Notes: generated by a model from the sequence alone, not told the origin. 64,000 nt of DNA from Lachnospiraceae bacterium (GCA_028694115.1 JAQUUB010000012.1:34911-98910), one strand, 5' to 3'; shown: positions 33,599 to 42,184, counted from the first letter of the stretch. Made by a program: numbers and translations.

Positions 33599-34484
33599 AT
33601 CAGGATTTGTAACATTAATAGGAAGACCTAATGTTGGAAAGTCAACATTAATGAATCAGCTGATTGGCATGAAAATTGCTATCACATCAAATAAGCCACA
33701 AACTACCAGAAACCGTATTCAAACAGTTTATACGAGCGAACAGGGACAGATTGTGTTCCTTGATACACCTGGAATTCATAAGGCAAAAAACAAATTAGGG
33801 GATTATATGGTAAAGGTAGCGGAACGTACCATTTCTGAAGTGGATGCGATACTTTGGCTTGTGGAACCGTCAACCTTTATTGGTGCAGGAGAGCGTCATA
33901 TTGCAGAACAATTAAAGAAAACAAAGACTCCGGTTATCCTGGTAATTAATAAGATTGATACTGTTAAAAAGGAGGAAATTCTTCTTTTTATTGATACGTA
34001 TCGTAAAATCTATGATTTTGATGAAATAGTACCTGTCAGTGCTTTAAAAGGAGAGGGAAAAGAAACGCTTTTAGAATTGATTTTTAAATATTTACCATAT
34101 GGTCCAGCTTTTTATGATGAGGATACCATTACAGATCAGCCAGAAAGACAAATTGTGTCGGAACTTATTAGAGAGCAAGCTCTTCGGTGCCTAGATGATG
34201 AAATTCCTCATGGGGTTGCTGTTTCTATTGAATCAATGAAATATCGAAAAAATATTGTTGATGTTGAGGCAACTATTGTATGTGAAAGAGATTCACACAA
34301 GGGAATTATTATTGGAAAACAAGGTGCAATGCTTAAAAAAATAGGAACTGCCGCCAGAAGAAGCATTGAAGATTTATTAGAAAGCAAGGTAAATCTACAG
34401 TTGTGGGTAAAAGTGAAAAAGGATTGGCGGGATAGTGATTTCCTAATGAAAAATTTTGGATATAATCCCAAAGAAACAGAATAG
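33582..34484 (+). CDS. era: GTPase Era
   Basis: The 300-residue protein has the Era G-motifs: G1 GRPNVGKST, the G2 threonine region NKPQTTRNRIQ, G3 DTPGIH, G4 NKID and G5 SALKG. A C-terminal KH domain follows with GIIIGKQGAMLKKIG, which binds the 3' end of 16S rRNA. Era helps assemble the 30S subunit and couples this to growth. Its start lies inside the preceding gene, with CAGGAGAA as ribosome site. Order era-yqzL-recO is conserved in Firmicutes, which supports the call. Confidence 0.97.
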   Translation: MNPNHKSGFVTLIGRPNVGKSTLMNQLIGMKIAITSNKPQTTRNRIQTVYTSEQGQIVFLDTPGIHKAKNKLGDYMVKVAERTISEVDAILWLVEPSTFIGAGERHIAEQLKKTKTPVILVINKIDTVKKEEILLFIDTYRKIYDFDEIVPVSALKGEGKETLLELIFKYLPYGPAFYDEDTITDQPERQIVSELIREQALRCLDDEIPHGVAVSIESMKYRKNIVDVEATIVCERDSHKGIIIGKQGAMLKKIGTAARRSIEDLLESKVNLQLWVKVKKDWRDSDFLMKNFGYNPKETE

Positions 34485-34551
34485 AAATGTGTCAAATCGT
34501 AAACCCTATAAGTAAGCTGATGCTTAAAATTACAAAGGGGGATATGAAGAA

Positions 34552-34734
34552 ATGGATACAGAGAGATACTGGAATAAATTTGAGCATTCCGGACAGATAA
34601 AAGACTATATGTCGTACAAAAATGATGATGATGTCAAAAGTTGGTGTCGGAGTGAGGAAGAATTAGGAGATTTAGGTAGTGAGAGATTTTGTGCTTGTGA
34701 CAGGCATTGTACTAAAGACAAGCAATCTGGGTGA
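34552..34734 (+). CDS. yqzL: YqzL-like small protein
   Basis: The frame encodes 60 residues. Its start, YWNKFEHSGQIKDYMSYK, follows the pattern of Bacillus YqzL (an aromatic-W-x-x-F segment, then TG/SG-x-I/V-x-x-Y), and it lies exactly between era and recO as yqzL does. AAGGGGG precedes the ATG. The C-terminal third overlaps the start of recO by 56 bp in another frame and looks less protein-like (SERFCACDRHC), so the ancestral stop may have been lost. YqzL has no known function. Confidence 0.7.
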   Translation: MDTERYWNKFEHSGQIKDYMSYKNDDDVKSWCRSEEELGDLGSERFCACDRHCTKDKQSG

Positions 34735-35332
34735 ATTTGATAAGAGAATGGTTTTACTCACCAAAGAAAGAGGAAAGATTACTGTTTTTGCTCGTGGGGC
34801 AAGACGACAAAATAGTCGTTTTATGGCAGTTTGTAATCCTTTTTCTTTTGGTGAGTTTAAACTATTTGAAGGAAGAAGTGCATATAATTTAATGGAAGCT
34901 TCTATTTCCAATTATTTTGAAAATTTGAGAAATGATCTTGAGGGAGCCTGCTATGGACAGTATTTTCTAGAGATTGCAGATTACTATGGTAGGGAGAATA
35001 ATGATGAAGTGATGTTATTAAAGCTTTTGTATCAAAGCTTAAGAGCCCTTTCGAATGAAAAGTTAGACAATTGTCTGATCCGTTACATATTTGAATTAAA
35101 ATCTTTAGTAGTAAATGGTGAGTTCCCAGGGATTCCATCGGAGCATAATTATTTGGAAGCTACCGTTTATACGTTAGAATTTATCGAGAAGGTTTCGATT
35201 GAAAAGTTATATACATTTACAGTATCGAGTGGCGTCCTATCTGAATTATCATATATTGCAAAGAACTTTTGTTCTCGTTTTATGAATGGGAATTTTAAAA
35301 GTCTGTCTGTTTTAGAAGGATTACTTAATTAA
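34679..35332 (+). CDS. recO: DNA repair protein RecO (short form without zinc cysteines)
   Basis: The 217-residue protein begins with the RecO OB-fold (VTGIVLKTSNLGEFDKRMVLLTKERGKITVFARGARR) and continues with the helical C-terminal domain (SLRALSNEKL, IRYIFELKSLVVNGEFPG). RecO loads RecA on SSB-coated single strands and anneals DNA. It is about 25-35 residues shorter than usual clostridial forms, and the four-cysteine zinc site of many RecO proteins is absent. The start is GTG at 34679 after TTAGGAGATT, inside the yqzL-like frame. It ends just ahead of a strong promoter. Confidence 0.92.
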   Translation: MRDFVLVTGIVLKTSNLGEFDKRMVLLTKERGKITVFARGARRQNSRFMAVCNPFSFGEFKLFEGRSAYNLMEASISNYFENLRNDLEGACYGQYFLEIADYYGRENNDEVMLLKLLYQSLRALSNEKLDNCLIRYIFELKSLVVNGEFPGIPSEHNYLEATVYTLEFIEKVSIEKLYTFTVSSGVLSELSYIAKNFCSRFMNGNFKSLSVLEGLLN

Positions 35333-35339
35333 TTTTTTG

Positions 35340-35393
35340 TTGAAAAAGAGTAGGTTCTTCGTTATAATATATTGAAGTGTCCGTAGCAACGGA
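35340..35393 (+). promoter_or_regulatory. Strong sigma-A promoter with leader hairpin
   Basis: TTGAAA (35340-35345) and TATAAT (35363-35368) are exactly 17 bp apart. The expected transcript opens almost at once with a small hairpin, GTCCGT..ACGGAC (35378-35393), directly ahead of an AGGAGGG ribosome site. The hairpin could stabilise the 5' end or affect ribosome access. Confidence 0.7.
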
Positions 35394-35410
35394 CTTAGGA
35401 GGGAGCCGAA

Positions 35411-36082
35411 ATGGCAAAAAGAAGCAGAAAACAAAAAAAACGTAGAGCAAAGGCGATTGCGCTTCGTTCGGTCATTGCACTACTATTAATTATTGTGATA
35501 TTCTTCCTTCTGTTTGGTGCAGTCAAATTATTTAATGAATTAGGGAATAATAGCAATGCTACGACCCTTGATGATACGATTTCAATTACCAGAAAAGGTG
35601 CAATTGTTGGTACCATTCTAGAATCTTTCGATAAGGAATATTATAGTGAACTGGAACTAAAGGAAATGACGGAAAAAGAAATTGCAGCTTATCAGCAAAT
35701 TTCCGGGTCTTCTAAATCAATTGATTTAAAAGATTTTGAAGTAAAGGATGGCAAAGCAGAATTGCATTTGAACTATGCCTCTGATGATGATTATCGTGCA
35801 TTTAATGGAAAAGAATTATATGTTGGAACCATTCAGGATTTATTGGAGAACGGTATTAATTTCAATATTGAATTAGGTGCAGTAGAGGAAGATGCGACTG
35901 ATTTAACAGCAGGAGCAGCATTGGGACTGGAAGGATATCATGCCATTGTCTTAGAGGAGAATATTGATGTAAAGTCTCCTGGTAAGATTCTTTATTGCTC
36001 AGATAATGTATCCGTGTTAGGAAAAAAAGAAGCAAAAGTAAATGAGAATAATACAGAATTAGCCTATATTATTTACAAATAA
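35411..36082 (+). CDS. Membrane-anchored hypothetical protein
   Basis: The 223-residue protein begins with a very basic stretch (KRSRKQKKRRAKAIALR), one membrane segment (VIALLLIIVIFFLLFGAV) and an outward domain of about 180 residues rich in Asp/Glu and beta-like segments (TISITRKGAIVGTILESFDKEYYSEL, LGLEGYHAIVLEENI, VSVLGKKEAKV). No catalytic motif and no family were recognised. It has its own strong promoter and an AGGAGGG site. The next gene is 33 bp downstream, so glycyl-tRNA synthetase may be co-transcribed. Confidence 0.8.
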   Translation: MAKRSRKQKKRRAKAIALRSVIALLLIIVIFFLLFGAVKLFNELGNNSNATTLDDTISITRKGAIVGTILESFDKEYYSELELKEMTEKEIAAYQQISGSSKSIDLKDFEVKDGKAELHLNYASDDDYRAFNGKELYVGTIQDLLENGINFNIELGAVEEDATDLTAGAALGLEGYHAIVLEENIDVKSPGKILYCSDNVSVLGKKEAKVNENNTELAYIIYK

Positions 36083-36115
36083 AAATGTATGGAAGCATGC
36101 AAACAGGAGGAAGTT

Positions 36116-37504
36116 ATGGAAAAGACGATGGAAAAAATCGTAGCATTAGCAAAGGCAAGGGGATTTGTATATCCTGGATCTGAGATTTACGGAGGACTTG
36201 CGAATACGTGGGATTACGGTAATCTTGGAGTAGAATTAAAGAATAATGTGAAAAAAGCATGGTGGCAGAAATTTATTATGGAGAACCAGTATAATGTTGG
36301 TGTTGACTGTGCGATTCTTATGAACCCTCAGACATGGGTTGCTTCCGGTCACTTAGGTGGTTTTTCAGATCCATTAATGGATTGCAAAGAATGTCACGAA
36401 CGTTTTCGTGCAGATAAGATTATTGAAGATTTTGCAAATGAAAAAGGAATTACCTTAGACGGTGGACTTGATGGATGGTCTCAAGAAAAGATGCGTGATT
36501 TTATTGATGAGCATCAGATTCCATGTCCTACTTGTGGAAAACATAATTTTACAGATATTCGTCAGTTCAATCTGATGTTTAAGACCTTTCAGGGTGTAAC
36601 AGAGGATGCTAAAAATACGGTATACTTAAGACCAGAAACTGCTCAGGGTATTTTCGTAAACTTCAAAAATGTGCAAAGAACATCCAGAAAGAAAATTCCT
36701 TTTGGTATTGGACAGATTGGTAAATCCTTCCGTAATGAAATTACACCTGGTAACTTTACCTTCCGTACAAGAGAATTTGAGCAGATGGAGCTTGAATTCT
36801 TCTGTGAACCTGATACGGATTTAGAGTGGTTTGCTTATTGGAAAGCATTCTGTATTAATTGGTTAAAAACTCTTGGCATGAAGGATGAAGAAATGCGAGT
36901 AAGAGATCATGATCAAGAAGAACTTTCTTTCTACTCGAAAGCAACGACTGATATTGAATTCCTTTTCCCATTCGGATGGGGAGAATTATGGGGAATTGCC
37001 GATCGAACCGATTATGATTTAACACAGCATCAAAATGTATCCTGTCAGGATATGTCTTATTTTGATGATGAGAAGAGAGAAAAATATGTTCCTTATGTCA
37101 TTGAACCATCTTTAGGAGCAGATCGTGTGGTATTGGCTTTCCTTTGTGGAGCATATGACGAGGAAGAAATCGGAGAAGGAGATGTACGTACCGTTCTTCA
37201 TTTTCATCCAGCACTTGCACCTGTTAAAATTGGTGTACTTCCCTTATCTAAAAAGTTAAATGAAGGCGCAGAAAAAATATTTGCAGAGCTTTCTAAAAAA
37301 TATAATTGTGAATTTGATGATAGAGGAAATATCGGAAAGAGATACCGTCGCCAGGATGAAATCGGTACTCCTTTCTGTATTACGTATGATTTTGATTCAG
37401 AGGAAGATCATGCAGTTACGGTACGTGACCGTGATACCATGGAGCAGGAAAGAATTAAAATTGAAGATTTAGGAAAATATTTTGAAGAGAAATTTACATT
37501 CTAA
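36116..37504 (+). CDS. glyQS: Glycyl-tRNA synthetase, dimeric alpha2 type
   Basis: The 462-residue protein is the single-chain class II enzyme. It opens with [23 protein letters not shown], has a CxxC/CxxC insertion ([15 protein letters not shown]) that may bind zinc, motif 2 ([26 protein letters not shown] region), motif 3 ([14 protein letters not shown]) and a C-terminal anticodon-binding domain (GRQ-like [20 protein letters not shown]). It charges tRNA-Gly. The start follows AGGAGGAAGTT; an ATG 27 bp upstream is in frame but has no ribosome site. No T-box leader fits in the 33-bp gap. A strong terminator follows. Confidence 0.97.
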   Translation: MEKTMEKIVALAKARGFVYPGSEIYGGLANTWDYGNLGVELKNNVKKAWWQKFIMENQYNVGVDCAILMNPQTWVASGHLGGFSDPLMDCKECHERFRADKIIEDFANEKGITLDGGLDGWSQEKMRDFIDEHQIPCPTCGKHNFTDIRQFNLMFKTFQGVTEDAKNTVYLRPETAQGIFVNFKNVQRTSRKKIPFGIGQIGKSFRNEITPGNFTFRTREFEQMELEFFCEPDTDLEWFAYWKAFCINWLKTLGMKDEEMRVRDHDQEELSFYSKATTDIEFLFPFGWGELWGIADRTDYDLTQHQNVSCQDMSYFDDEKREKYVPYVIEPSLGADRVVLAFLCGAYDEEEIGEGDVRTVLHFHPALAPVKIGVLPLSKKLNEGAEKIFAELSKKYNCEFDDRGNIGKRYRRQDEIGTPFCITYDFDSEEDHAVTVRDRDTMEQERIKIEDLGKYFEEKFTF

Positions 37505-37523
37505 TTTATGATAGAAATAATCG

Positions 37524-37557
37524 ACACTGTCAGAGTAACTAACTGACAGTGTTTTTT
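37524..37557 (+). terminator. Strong rho-independent terminator
   Basis: ACACTGTCAG and CTGACAGTGT form a perfect 10-bp stem, followed by six T residues. It ends the transcript that includes glycyl-tRNA synthetase. Confidence 0.92.
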
Positions 37558-37561
37558 AGAC

Positions 37562-37590
37562 TTGTTATGTATGTATAAGCATGCTATAAT
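37562..37590 (+). promoter_or_regulatory. Promoter of the PPDK gene
   Basis: TTGTTA (37562-37567) and TATAAT (37585-37590) are 17 bp apart. The start codon lies at 37756, so the predicted leader is about 160 nt, unusually long for this window. Confidence 0.65.
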
Positions 37591-37668
37591 TGGAAACAAA
37601 TGGATAATAAGATATTTTGTGTGTCAGAAAAGACGATATGAACAAAGGTGTTTGTAACAGAATATAAC

Positions 37669-37733
37669 AAAAGACAAAGTGCCCTAAGGGGTCTTTGTCT
37701 TTTAAGCGTCTTTTTTTTCATCGCTTATCCATA
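37669..37733 (+). promoter_or_regulatory. Leader hairpins (possible attenuator) before the PPDK gene
   Basis: AAAAGACAAAG and CTTTGTCTTTT form a perfect 11-bp stem (37669-37703). A second, weaker stem TAAGCG..CGCTTA (37703-37733) encloses a run of eight T residues. The first hairpin followed by T-rich sequence inside a long leader has the layout of an attenuator. No known riboswitch core was recognised in the preceding 80 nt. Confidence 0.5.
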
Positions 37734-37755
37734 AATTGTCAAGGAGGGATAGATT

Positions 37756-40383
37756 ATGCAAAAATGGGTTTATTTATTTCATGAAGGTAATGCAGCTATG
37801 CGTAATATTTTAGGTGGAAAAGGCGCCAATTTAGCTGAAATGGCTAATCTTGGACTACCAGTACCACAAGGATTTACCGTTACTACAGAAGCATGTACGG
37901 AATACTACAGACAAGGGAAAACGATTACAAAGGAAATTGAAGAACAAATATTTCAATCGTTAGAATGGTTGGAAAGAGAACAGGGAAAGAAATTCGGTGA
38001 TTTAGAAAATCCACTATTAGTTTCGGTGCGTTCAGGTGCAAGAGCCTCCATGCCGGGAATGATGGATACGATTTTAAATCTTGGTTTAAATGACGTGTCG
38101 GTAGAGGGTTTTGCAAAGAAGACTGGCAATCGAAGATTTGCCTATGATTCCTATCGCCGATTCATTCAAATGTTTTCGGATGTTGTAATGGAAATGAGTA
38201 AGACTTTTTTTGAAAGTATCTTAGACGAGATAAAGAAGGAAAAAGGAGCTCAATATGATACGGATCTAACAGCAGATGATTTAAAAGAAGTAACTTTAAA
38301 ATACAAAGCAATTTATCAGGAAAAAATGGGACAAGAATTCCCACAAGAACCAAAAGTACAATTAATGGAGGCTGTGAAAGCAGTATTTCGTTCCTGGGAC
38401 AACCCAAGGGCGATTGTCTATCGTAGGATGAATGACATTCCGGGAGATTGGGGAACGGCGGTTAATGTGCAGTCGATGGTTTTTGGAAATATGGGAAATA
38501 CATCTGGAACTGGCGTTGCATTTACGAGAAATCCATCGACGGGAGAGAAGGGAATCTACGGCGAGTATCTGATCAATGCGCAGGGAGAAGATGTGGTAGC
38601 AGGTATTCGTACCCCACAGCCTATTACAAAGCTAAAAGAGGAAATGCCTAAGGCATATGAACAATTTATAGAAATTGCAAACAAACTGGAAAAACATTAT
38701 TCCGATATGCAGGATATGGAATTCACAATAGAGGATGAAAAACTCTATTTCCTTCAGACAAGGAGTGGGAAGAGAACAGCTCCAGCAGCTCTGCAAATTG
38801 CCTGTGATCTTGTAGATGAGGGGATGATTACTCCTGAGACAGCCGTTAAGAGGATTGATGCAAAATCTTTGGATCAATTGTTGCACCCAACCTTTGTTGC
38901 AAAAGCGCTGCAAGATGGAAAAGTAATTGGAAAGGCTTTACCAGCTTCACCAGGTGCGGCGGCTGGAAGAGTCTATTTCACAGCAGAAGAGGCAAAGGAA
39001 CATCATGAAAATGGAGAAAGAGTTATTTTAGTGCGCCTGGAAACATCGCCAGAGGATATTGAGGGAATGCATGCAGCAGAAGGAATCTTAACGGCCCGTG
39101 GTGGTATGACATCCCATGCAGCCGTAGTTGCAAGAGGAATGGGAACTGCTTGTGTATCAGGATGCGGTGAGATTCAGATTGATGAAAAGGCAAAGGTATT
39201 TCGCTTAGGTGGGGAAACGATTTCTGAGGGTGATTATATTTCACTGGATGGTTCTACAGGAACGATTTATGTGGGTGATATTCAGACAGAGGAAGCCTCG
39301 ATTGGAGGAAACTTTAGTAGGATTATGGAATGGGCAGATCAGTATCGTACATTAAAGGTGCGTACCAATGCAGATACTCCAGAGGATGCAGCAAATGCAG
39401 TCAAGCTGGGGGCAGAGGGAATTGGACTATGCAGGACAGAGCATATGTTCTTTGAACCAGAGAGAATCCCAAAAATCCGTCAGATGATTTTATCTACCAC
39501 AGAAGAGGAGCGTGTGAAGGCATTAGAGGAATTAATTCCTTTTCAAAAGGAGGATTTTAAAGGAATTTATGAAGTGATGGAGGGAAGACCGGTCACCATC
39601 CGCTTCCTTGATCCACCATTACATGAATTTGTACCATCCAGTGCAGAGGATATGGAGGAGCTTGCAAGGATGATGAAACTAACCCTAGAGGAAGTACAAG
39701 CTACCTGCGATTCCCTTCACGAATTTAATCCCATGATGGGACACAGAGGCTGTCGATTAGCAGTCACCTATCCAGAAATAGCAAAGATGCAGACGAGGGC
39801 AGTTCTAGAGGCAGCGATAGAAGTAAAAGAGGAAAAGGGTTATGAGATTGAACCAGAAATTATGATTCCATTAGTAGGTGATAAAAAAGAATTGCAGTTT
39901 GTGAAGGAAGCAGTCATTGAAATTGCGGAGAAAGTAAAGAAGGAGAGAAACTCTGATATCAAGTATCATATCGGAACGATGATTGAGATACCAAGAGCTG
40001 CGCTTCTTGCAGATGAAATTGCAGAAGAGGCAGAATTCTTTTCCTTTGGTACGAATGATCTTACACAGATGACATTTGGATTCTCAAGAGATGATGCAGG
40101 AAAATTCCTAGATGCATACTATAAATCGAAGATCTATGAATCAGACCCATTTGCAAGACTTGACCAGAATGGAGTCGGACAGCTGGTTGAGATGGCAGCA
40201 AAAAAGGGACGTAAGACAAGGCCTGACATCAAGCTCGGGATCTGTGGGGAACATGGCGGTGATCCATCCAGTATCGAATTCTGCCACAAGGTAGGACTTA
40301 ACTATGTATCCTGCTCTCCCTTTAGAGTGCCAATTGCAAAGCTCGCAGCAGCACAGGCGGCGTTGAATCATAAAAAAATATAA
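37756..40383 (+). CDS. ppdK: Pyruvate, phosphate dikinase
   Basis: The 875-residue enzyme interconverts pyruvate, ATP and phosphate with PEP, AMP and pyrophosphate. It has the N-terminal ATP-grasp domain (GGKGANLAEMANLGLPVPQGF), the swivelling domain with catalytic H454 in GGMTSHAAVVARGMG, and the C-terminal PEP/pyruvate TIM barrel (GLCRTEHMFF, FSFGTNDLTQMTFGFSRDD, GICGEHGGDP). Length and histidine position match clostridial PPDK. In such anaerobes it serves glycolysis with pyrophosphate alongside pyruvate kinase, which is encoded at 55584. AAGGAGGG precedes the start and a strong terminator follows. Confidence 0.97.
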   Translation: MQKWVYLFHEGNAAMRNILGGKGANLAEMANLGLPVPQGFTVTTEACTEYYRQGKTITKEIEEQIFQSLEWLEREQGKKFGDLENPLLVSVRSGARASMPGMMDTILNLGLNDVSVEGFAKKTGNRRFAYDSYRRFIQMFSDVVMEMSKTFFESILDEIKKEKGAQYDTDLTADDLKEVTLKYKAIYQEKMGQEFPQEPKVQLMEAVKAVFRSWDNPRAIVYRRMNDIPGDWGTAVNVQSMVFGNMGNTSGTGVAFTRNPSTGEKGIYGEYLINAQGEDVVAGIRTPQPITKLKEEMPKAYEQFIEIANKLEKHYSDMQDMEFTIEDEKLYFLQTRSGKRTAPAALQIACDLVDEGMITPETAVKRIDAKSLDQLLHPTFVAKALQDGKVIGKALPASPGAAAGRVYFTAEEAKEHHENGERVILVRLETSPEDIEGMHAAEGILTARGGMTSHAAVVARGMGTACVSGCGEIQIDEKAKVFRLGGETISEGDYISLDGSTGTIYVGDIQTEEASIGGNFSRIMEWADQYRTLKVRTNADTPEDAANAVKLGAEGIGLCRTEHMFFEPERIPKIRQMILSTTEEERVKALEELIPFQKEDFKGIYEVMEGRPVTIRFLDPPLHEFVPSSAEDMEELARMMKLTLEEVQATCDSLHEFNPMMGHRGCRLAVTYPEIAKMQTRAVLEAAIEVKEEKGYEIEPEIMIPLVGDKKELQFVKEAVIEIAEKVKKERNSDIKYHIGTMIEIPRAALLADEIAEEAEFFSFGTNDLTQMTFGFSRDDAGKFLDAYYKSKIYESDPFARLDQNGVGQLVEMAAKKGRKTRPDIKLGICGEHGGDPSSIEFCHKVGLNYVSCSPFRVPIAKLAAAQAALNHKKI

Positions 40384-40388
40384 GTAAA

Positions 40389-40428
40389 GAAAACACCAGA
40401 TCATGAAATGAAAAAATCTGGTGTTTTT
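40389..40428 (+). terminator. Strong rho-independent terminator
   Basis: AAAACACCAGAT and ATCTGGTGTTTT form a 12-bp stem followed by T residues, directly after the PPDK gene. Confidence 0.92.
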
Positions 40429-40442
40429 CTTTGAAATCGAAC

Positions 40443-40471
40443 TTCTGTTCGTCATGGATTTATGGTATAAT
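40443..40471 (+). promoter_or_regulatory. Candidate toxin promoter
   Basis: TATAAT (40466-40471) is preceded by TTCTGT (40443-40448) at 17 bp. The -10 is perfect and the -35 poor. It lies 47 bp before the small holin-like toxin start. Confidence 0.45.
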
Positions 40472-40517
40472 ATTTCTAGTGGGAACGGTTGCCCCTTGAG
40501 AAAGTGGGTAGATGCCT

Positions 40518-40613
40518 ATGTACATAACGTATGATGAATTATTTCAGTTTGGATTACTGATTGTAGCAATTATAGGTCTCGTGTTGAAAGCAAGTCATAA
40601 AGACACAAAATAA
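40518..40613 (+). CDS. Putative holin-like type I toxin (31 aa)
   Basis: The frame encodes 31 residues: a short polar start (MYITYDELFQFG), one membrane segment (LLIVAIIGLVL) and a basic tail (KASHKDTK). This matches the layout of the small holin-like toxins of Firmicutes, single-span peptides that harm the membrane when overmade. It is followed at once by a hairpin terminator that overlaps its stop, and a promoter on the opposite strand points back at it, as in type I toxin-antitoxin loci. The ribosome site is weak (AAAGTGGGTAG), as is common where translation is held back. It was too short for routine gene finding. Confidence 0.7.
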   Translation: MYITYDELFQFGLLIVAIIGLVLKASHKDTK

Positions 40614-40647
40614 CCGCCCCTCTCGCAAAGTTGTGGCGGTTGTTTTT
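40612..40647 (+). terminator. Terminator of the toxin mRNA
   Basis: AACCGCC and GGCGGTT form a GC-rich stem around a 16-base loop, followed by GTTTTT. Read on the other strand it is followed by ATTTTG, so it may also stop the antisense RNA. Confidence 0.8.
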
Positions 40648-40692
40648 AATCTCTTCAATTTGCAAGGGGTACAACTTAGTACCACTCTTTGT
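40612..40692 (-). ncRNA. Candidate antisense antitoxin RNA
   Basis: A promoter on the reverse strand (-35 TTGCTA, -10 TATAGT; complement at 40699-40727) has a 17-bp spacer. Transcription from it would start near 40692 and run into the 3' part of the toxin mRNA, overlapping its terminator. This is the layout of type I antitoxins. The 3' end is a guess from the shared hairpin. Confidence 0.45.
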
Positions 40693-40698
40693 AAATAA

Positions 40699-40727
40699 AC
40701 TATAGCAAATATTTTAAAAATTAGCAA
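40699..40727 (-). promoter_or_regulatory. Antisense promoter for the toxin locus
   Basis: On the reverse strand TTGCTA (40722-40727) and TATAGT (40699-40704) are 17 bp apart. No gene on that strand is nearby to explain it. Confidence 0.5.
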
Positions 40728-40862
40728 TAGGGATTTCCAATATTGACAGGTGTTCAAGCAAAGAGTAATATATAACATATCGATAAAAATAGATGGGATA
40801 CTTTCAGTAATAGTATATCAATGTGAAAGCGGCTGAAAATTTTTATACAGGAGAATATTGTT

Positions 40863-41492
40863 GTGGAAAATGAAGAGGTGAAAAATAATAAAAATTTGTG
40901 GGTAAAAATAATAATTGTTATATTAATGTTTGTAGTTGTGGCAGGTATCTATGTATATAAAAATTCAGAGAAAGAGAAACTAAATAATCAGAAGACATCA
41001 CAAACAAACTCTGAAAATGTAGATGAAGAGAGTACAAGTGAAGAGAGTACAAGTGAAGAGAGTACAAGTGAAGAAAGTACAGATGAAGAAAACTCATCAT
41101 TAGAAATATCTTCGGTTGATTTGGATGAAATTAAGTCTTATGGACTTCCTTTTGTTATCGACTTTGGTTCAGATTCTTGTATCCCTTGTAAGGAAATGGC
41201 ACCTGTTTTAGAAACATTACATGAAGATTTTCAGGGAAAAGCAATTGTACATTTTGTAGATGTGTGGAAAAATCCAACTGCCGCAAATAATTTCCCGGTA
41301 TCGGTTATTCCAACACAAGTGTTTTTTACTGCAGATGGAAAACCATATGTACCAAGTGATGAAATTGCAAAAGAAATTGAATTTACAATGTATAGCGCAA
41401 AAGATAAGAATGAGCATGCGTTTACGGTTCATCAAGGAGGAGTTACCGAAGAGCAAATGCGAAAGATATTTGCCGAAATGGGGGTTGAGTAA
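40863..41492 (+). CDS. Membrane-anchored thioredoxin-like protein
   Basis: The 209-residue protein has a membrane anchor (WVKIIIVILMFVVVAGIYVY), a Ser/Glu/Thr linker (about 50-80) and a thioredoxin-fold domain with FGSDSCIPCKEMAPVLE (C106, C109) and a cis-Pro loop (SVIPTQVFF). It acts outside the membrane with the CcdA encoded 2 bp downstream. The start is GTG at 40863, with CAGGAGAA ahead. The linker is encoded by 15-bp tandem repeats. Gene order is the reverse of the similar pair at 5378-6745, and CIPC replaces CPPC, so the two relays probably serve different partners. Confidence 0.88.
   Translation: MENEEVKNNKNLWVKIIIVILMFVVVAGIYVYKNSEKEKLNNQKTSQTNSENVDEESTSEESTSEESTSEESTDEENSSLEISSVDLDEIKSYGLPFVIDFGSDSCIPCKEMAPVLETLHEDFQGKAIVHFVDVWKNPTAANNFPVSVIPTQVFFTADGKPYVPSDEIAKEIEFTMYSAKDKNEHAFTVHQGGVTEEQMRKIFAEMGVE
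41025..41084 (+). repeat. 15-bp in-frame tandem repeat in the second thioredoxin linker
   Basis: The unit GAAGAGAGTACAAGT occurs three times exactly and a fourth time with changes. It encodes repeating EESTS. Copy-number change would alter linker length only. Confidence 0.88.
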
Positions 41493-41494
41493 GG

Positions 41495-42184
41495 ATGTAT
41501 GAAATACTAGAATCTTTTTCAATCATGATAAAAGATAGTATTTGGCTGGCACCACTATTAGCAATCGTGGCTGGAACATTGACATCTGTAACGCCTTGTT
41601 CCTTGTCAACAATCCCCCTTGTCATCGGAGTGGTTGGAGGAACGGGTCAGAAGGATACAAAGAATTCTTTTAAACTGTCACTTACGTTTGCTTTAGGGAC
41701 TGCAGTAACGTTTACTATATTAGGAACATTGGCATCTCTTGCAGGTAACTTAATCGGGACATCTGCAAAGTGGTGGTATATTGCACTTGGTATTCTAATG
41801 TTAATGATGGCGTTACAAACATGGGAAGTATTTAATTTTATTCCTTCCACTTATTTCATATCAAAAAGTAAAAAGACGGGCTATATAGGGGCATTCATTG
41901 CAGGTGTATTAGGAGGTATATTCTCTTCCCCATGTTCGACACCAGTTTTAATTGTGTTATTAGCGATTGTAGCTGGGAAAGGAAGTGTTGCATGGGGGAT
42001 TTTGCTTTTACTATTATATTCTATCGGTCACGCTATATTAGCTGTAGTTGCAGGTACCAGTGTTGGATTTGTACAGAAACTTTCACAAAGTGAGAAGTAT
42101 GGAAGATTTAGTAAGGTCTTAAAAATAGTAATGGGATTTGCTATATTAATGATAGCATTTTATATGTTTTATATAGGTTTTTAA
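41495..42184 (+). CDS. CcdA/DsbD-like thiol-disulfide transmembrane protein
   Basis: The 229-residue protein has six predicted membrane segments and the paired cysteines of the CcdA/DsbD-beta fold: C35 in SVTPCSLSTIP and C147 in FSSPCSTPVLIV. It would carry electrons from cytoplasmic thioredoxin to the tethered thioredoxin encoded just upstream. Its sequence is only distantly like the CcdA at 5378, so it is not a recent duplicate. The ATG at 41495 follows GGGGGTTGAG by a short gap. Confidence 0.88.
   Translation: MYEILESFSIMIKDSIWLAPLLAIVAGTLTSVTPCSLSTIPLVIGVVGGTGQKDTKNSFKLSLTFALGTAVTFTILGTLASLAGNLIGTSAKWWYIALGILMLMMALQTWEVFNFIPSTYFISKSKKTGYIGAFIAGVLGGIFSSPCSTPVLIVLLAIVAGKGSVAWGILLLLLYSIGHAILAVVAGTSVGFVQKLSQSEKYGRFSKVLKIVMGFAILMIAFYMFYIGF

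Noticed and set aside
36083..36115. T-box leader before glycyl-tRNA synthetase
   Set aside because: The gap is only 33 bp with no stem I, T-box or terminator features.
41025..41084. Tandem repeat as a CRISPR array
   Set aside because: Units are contiguous, in frame and coding, with no spacers.
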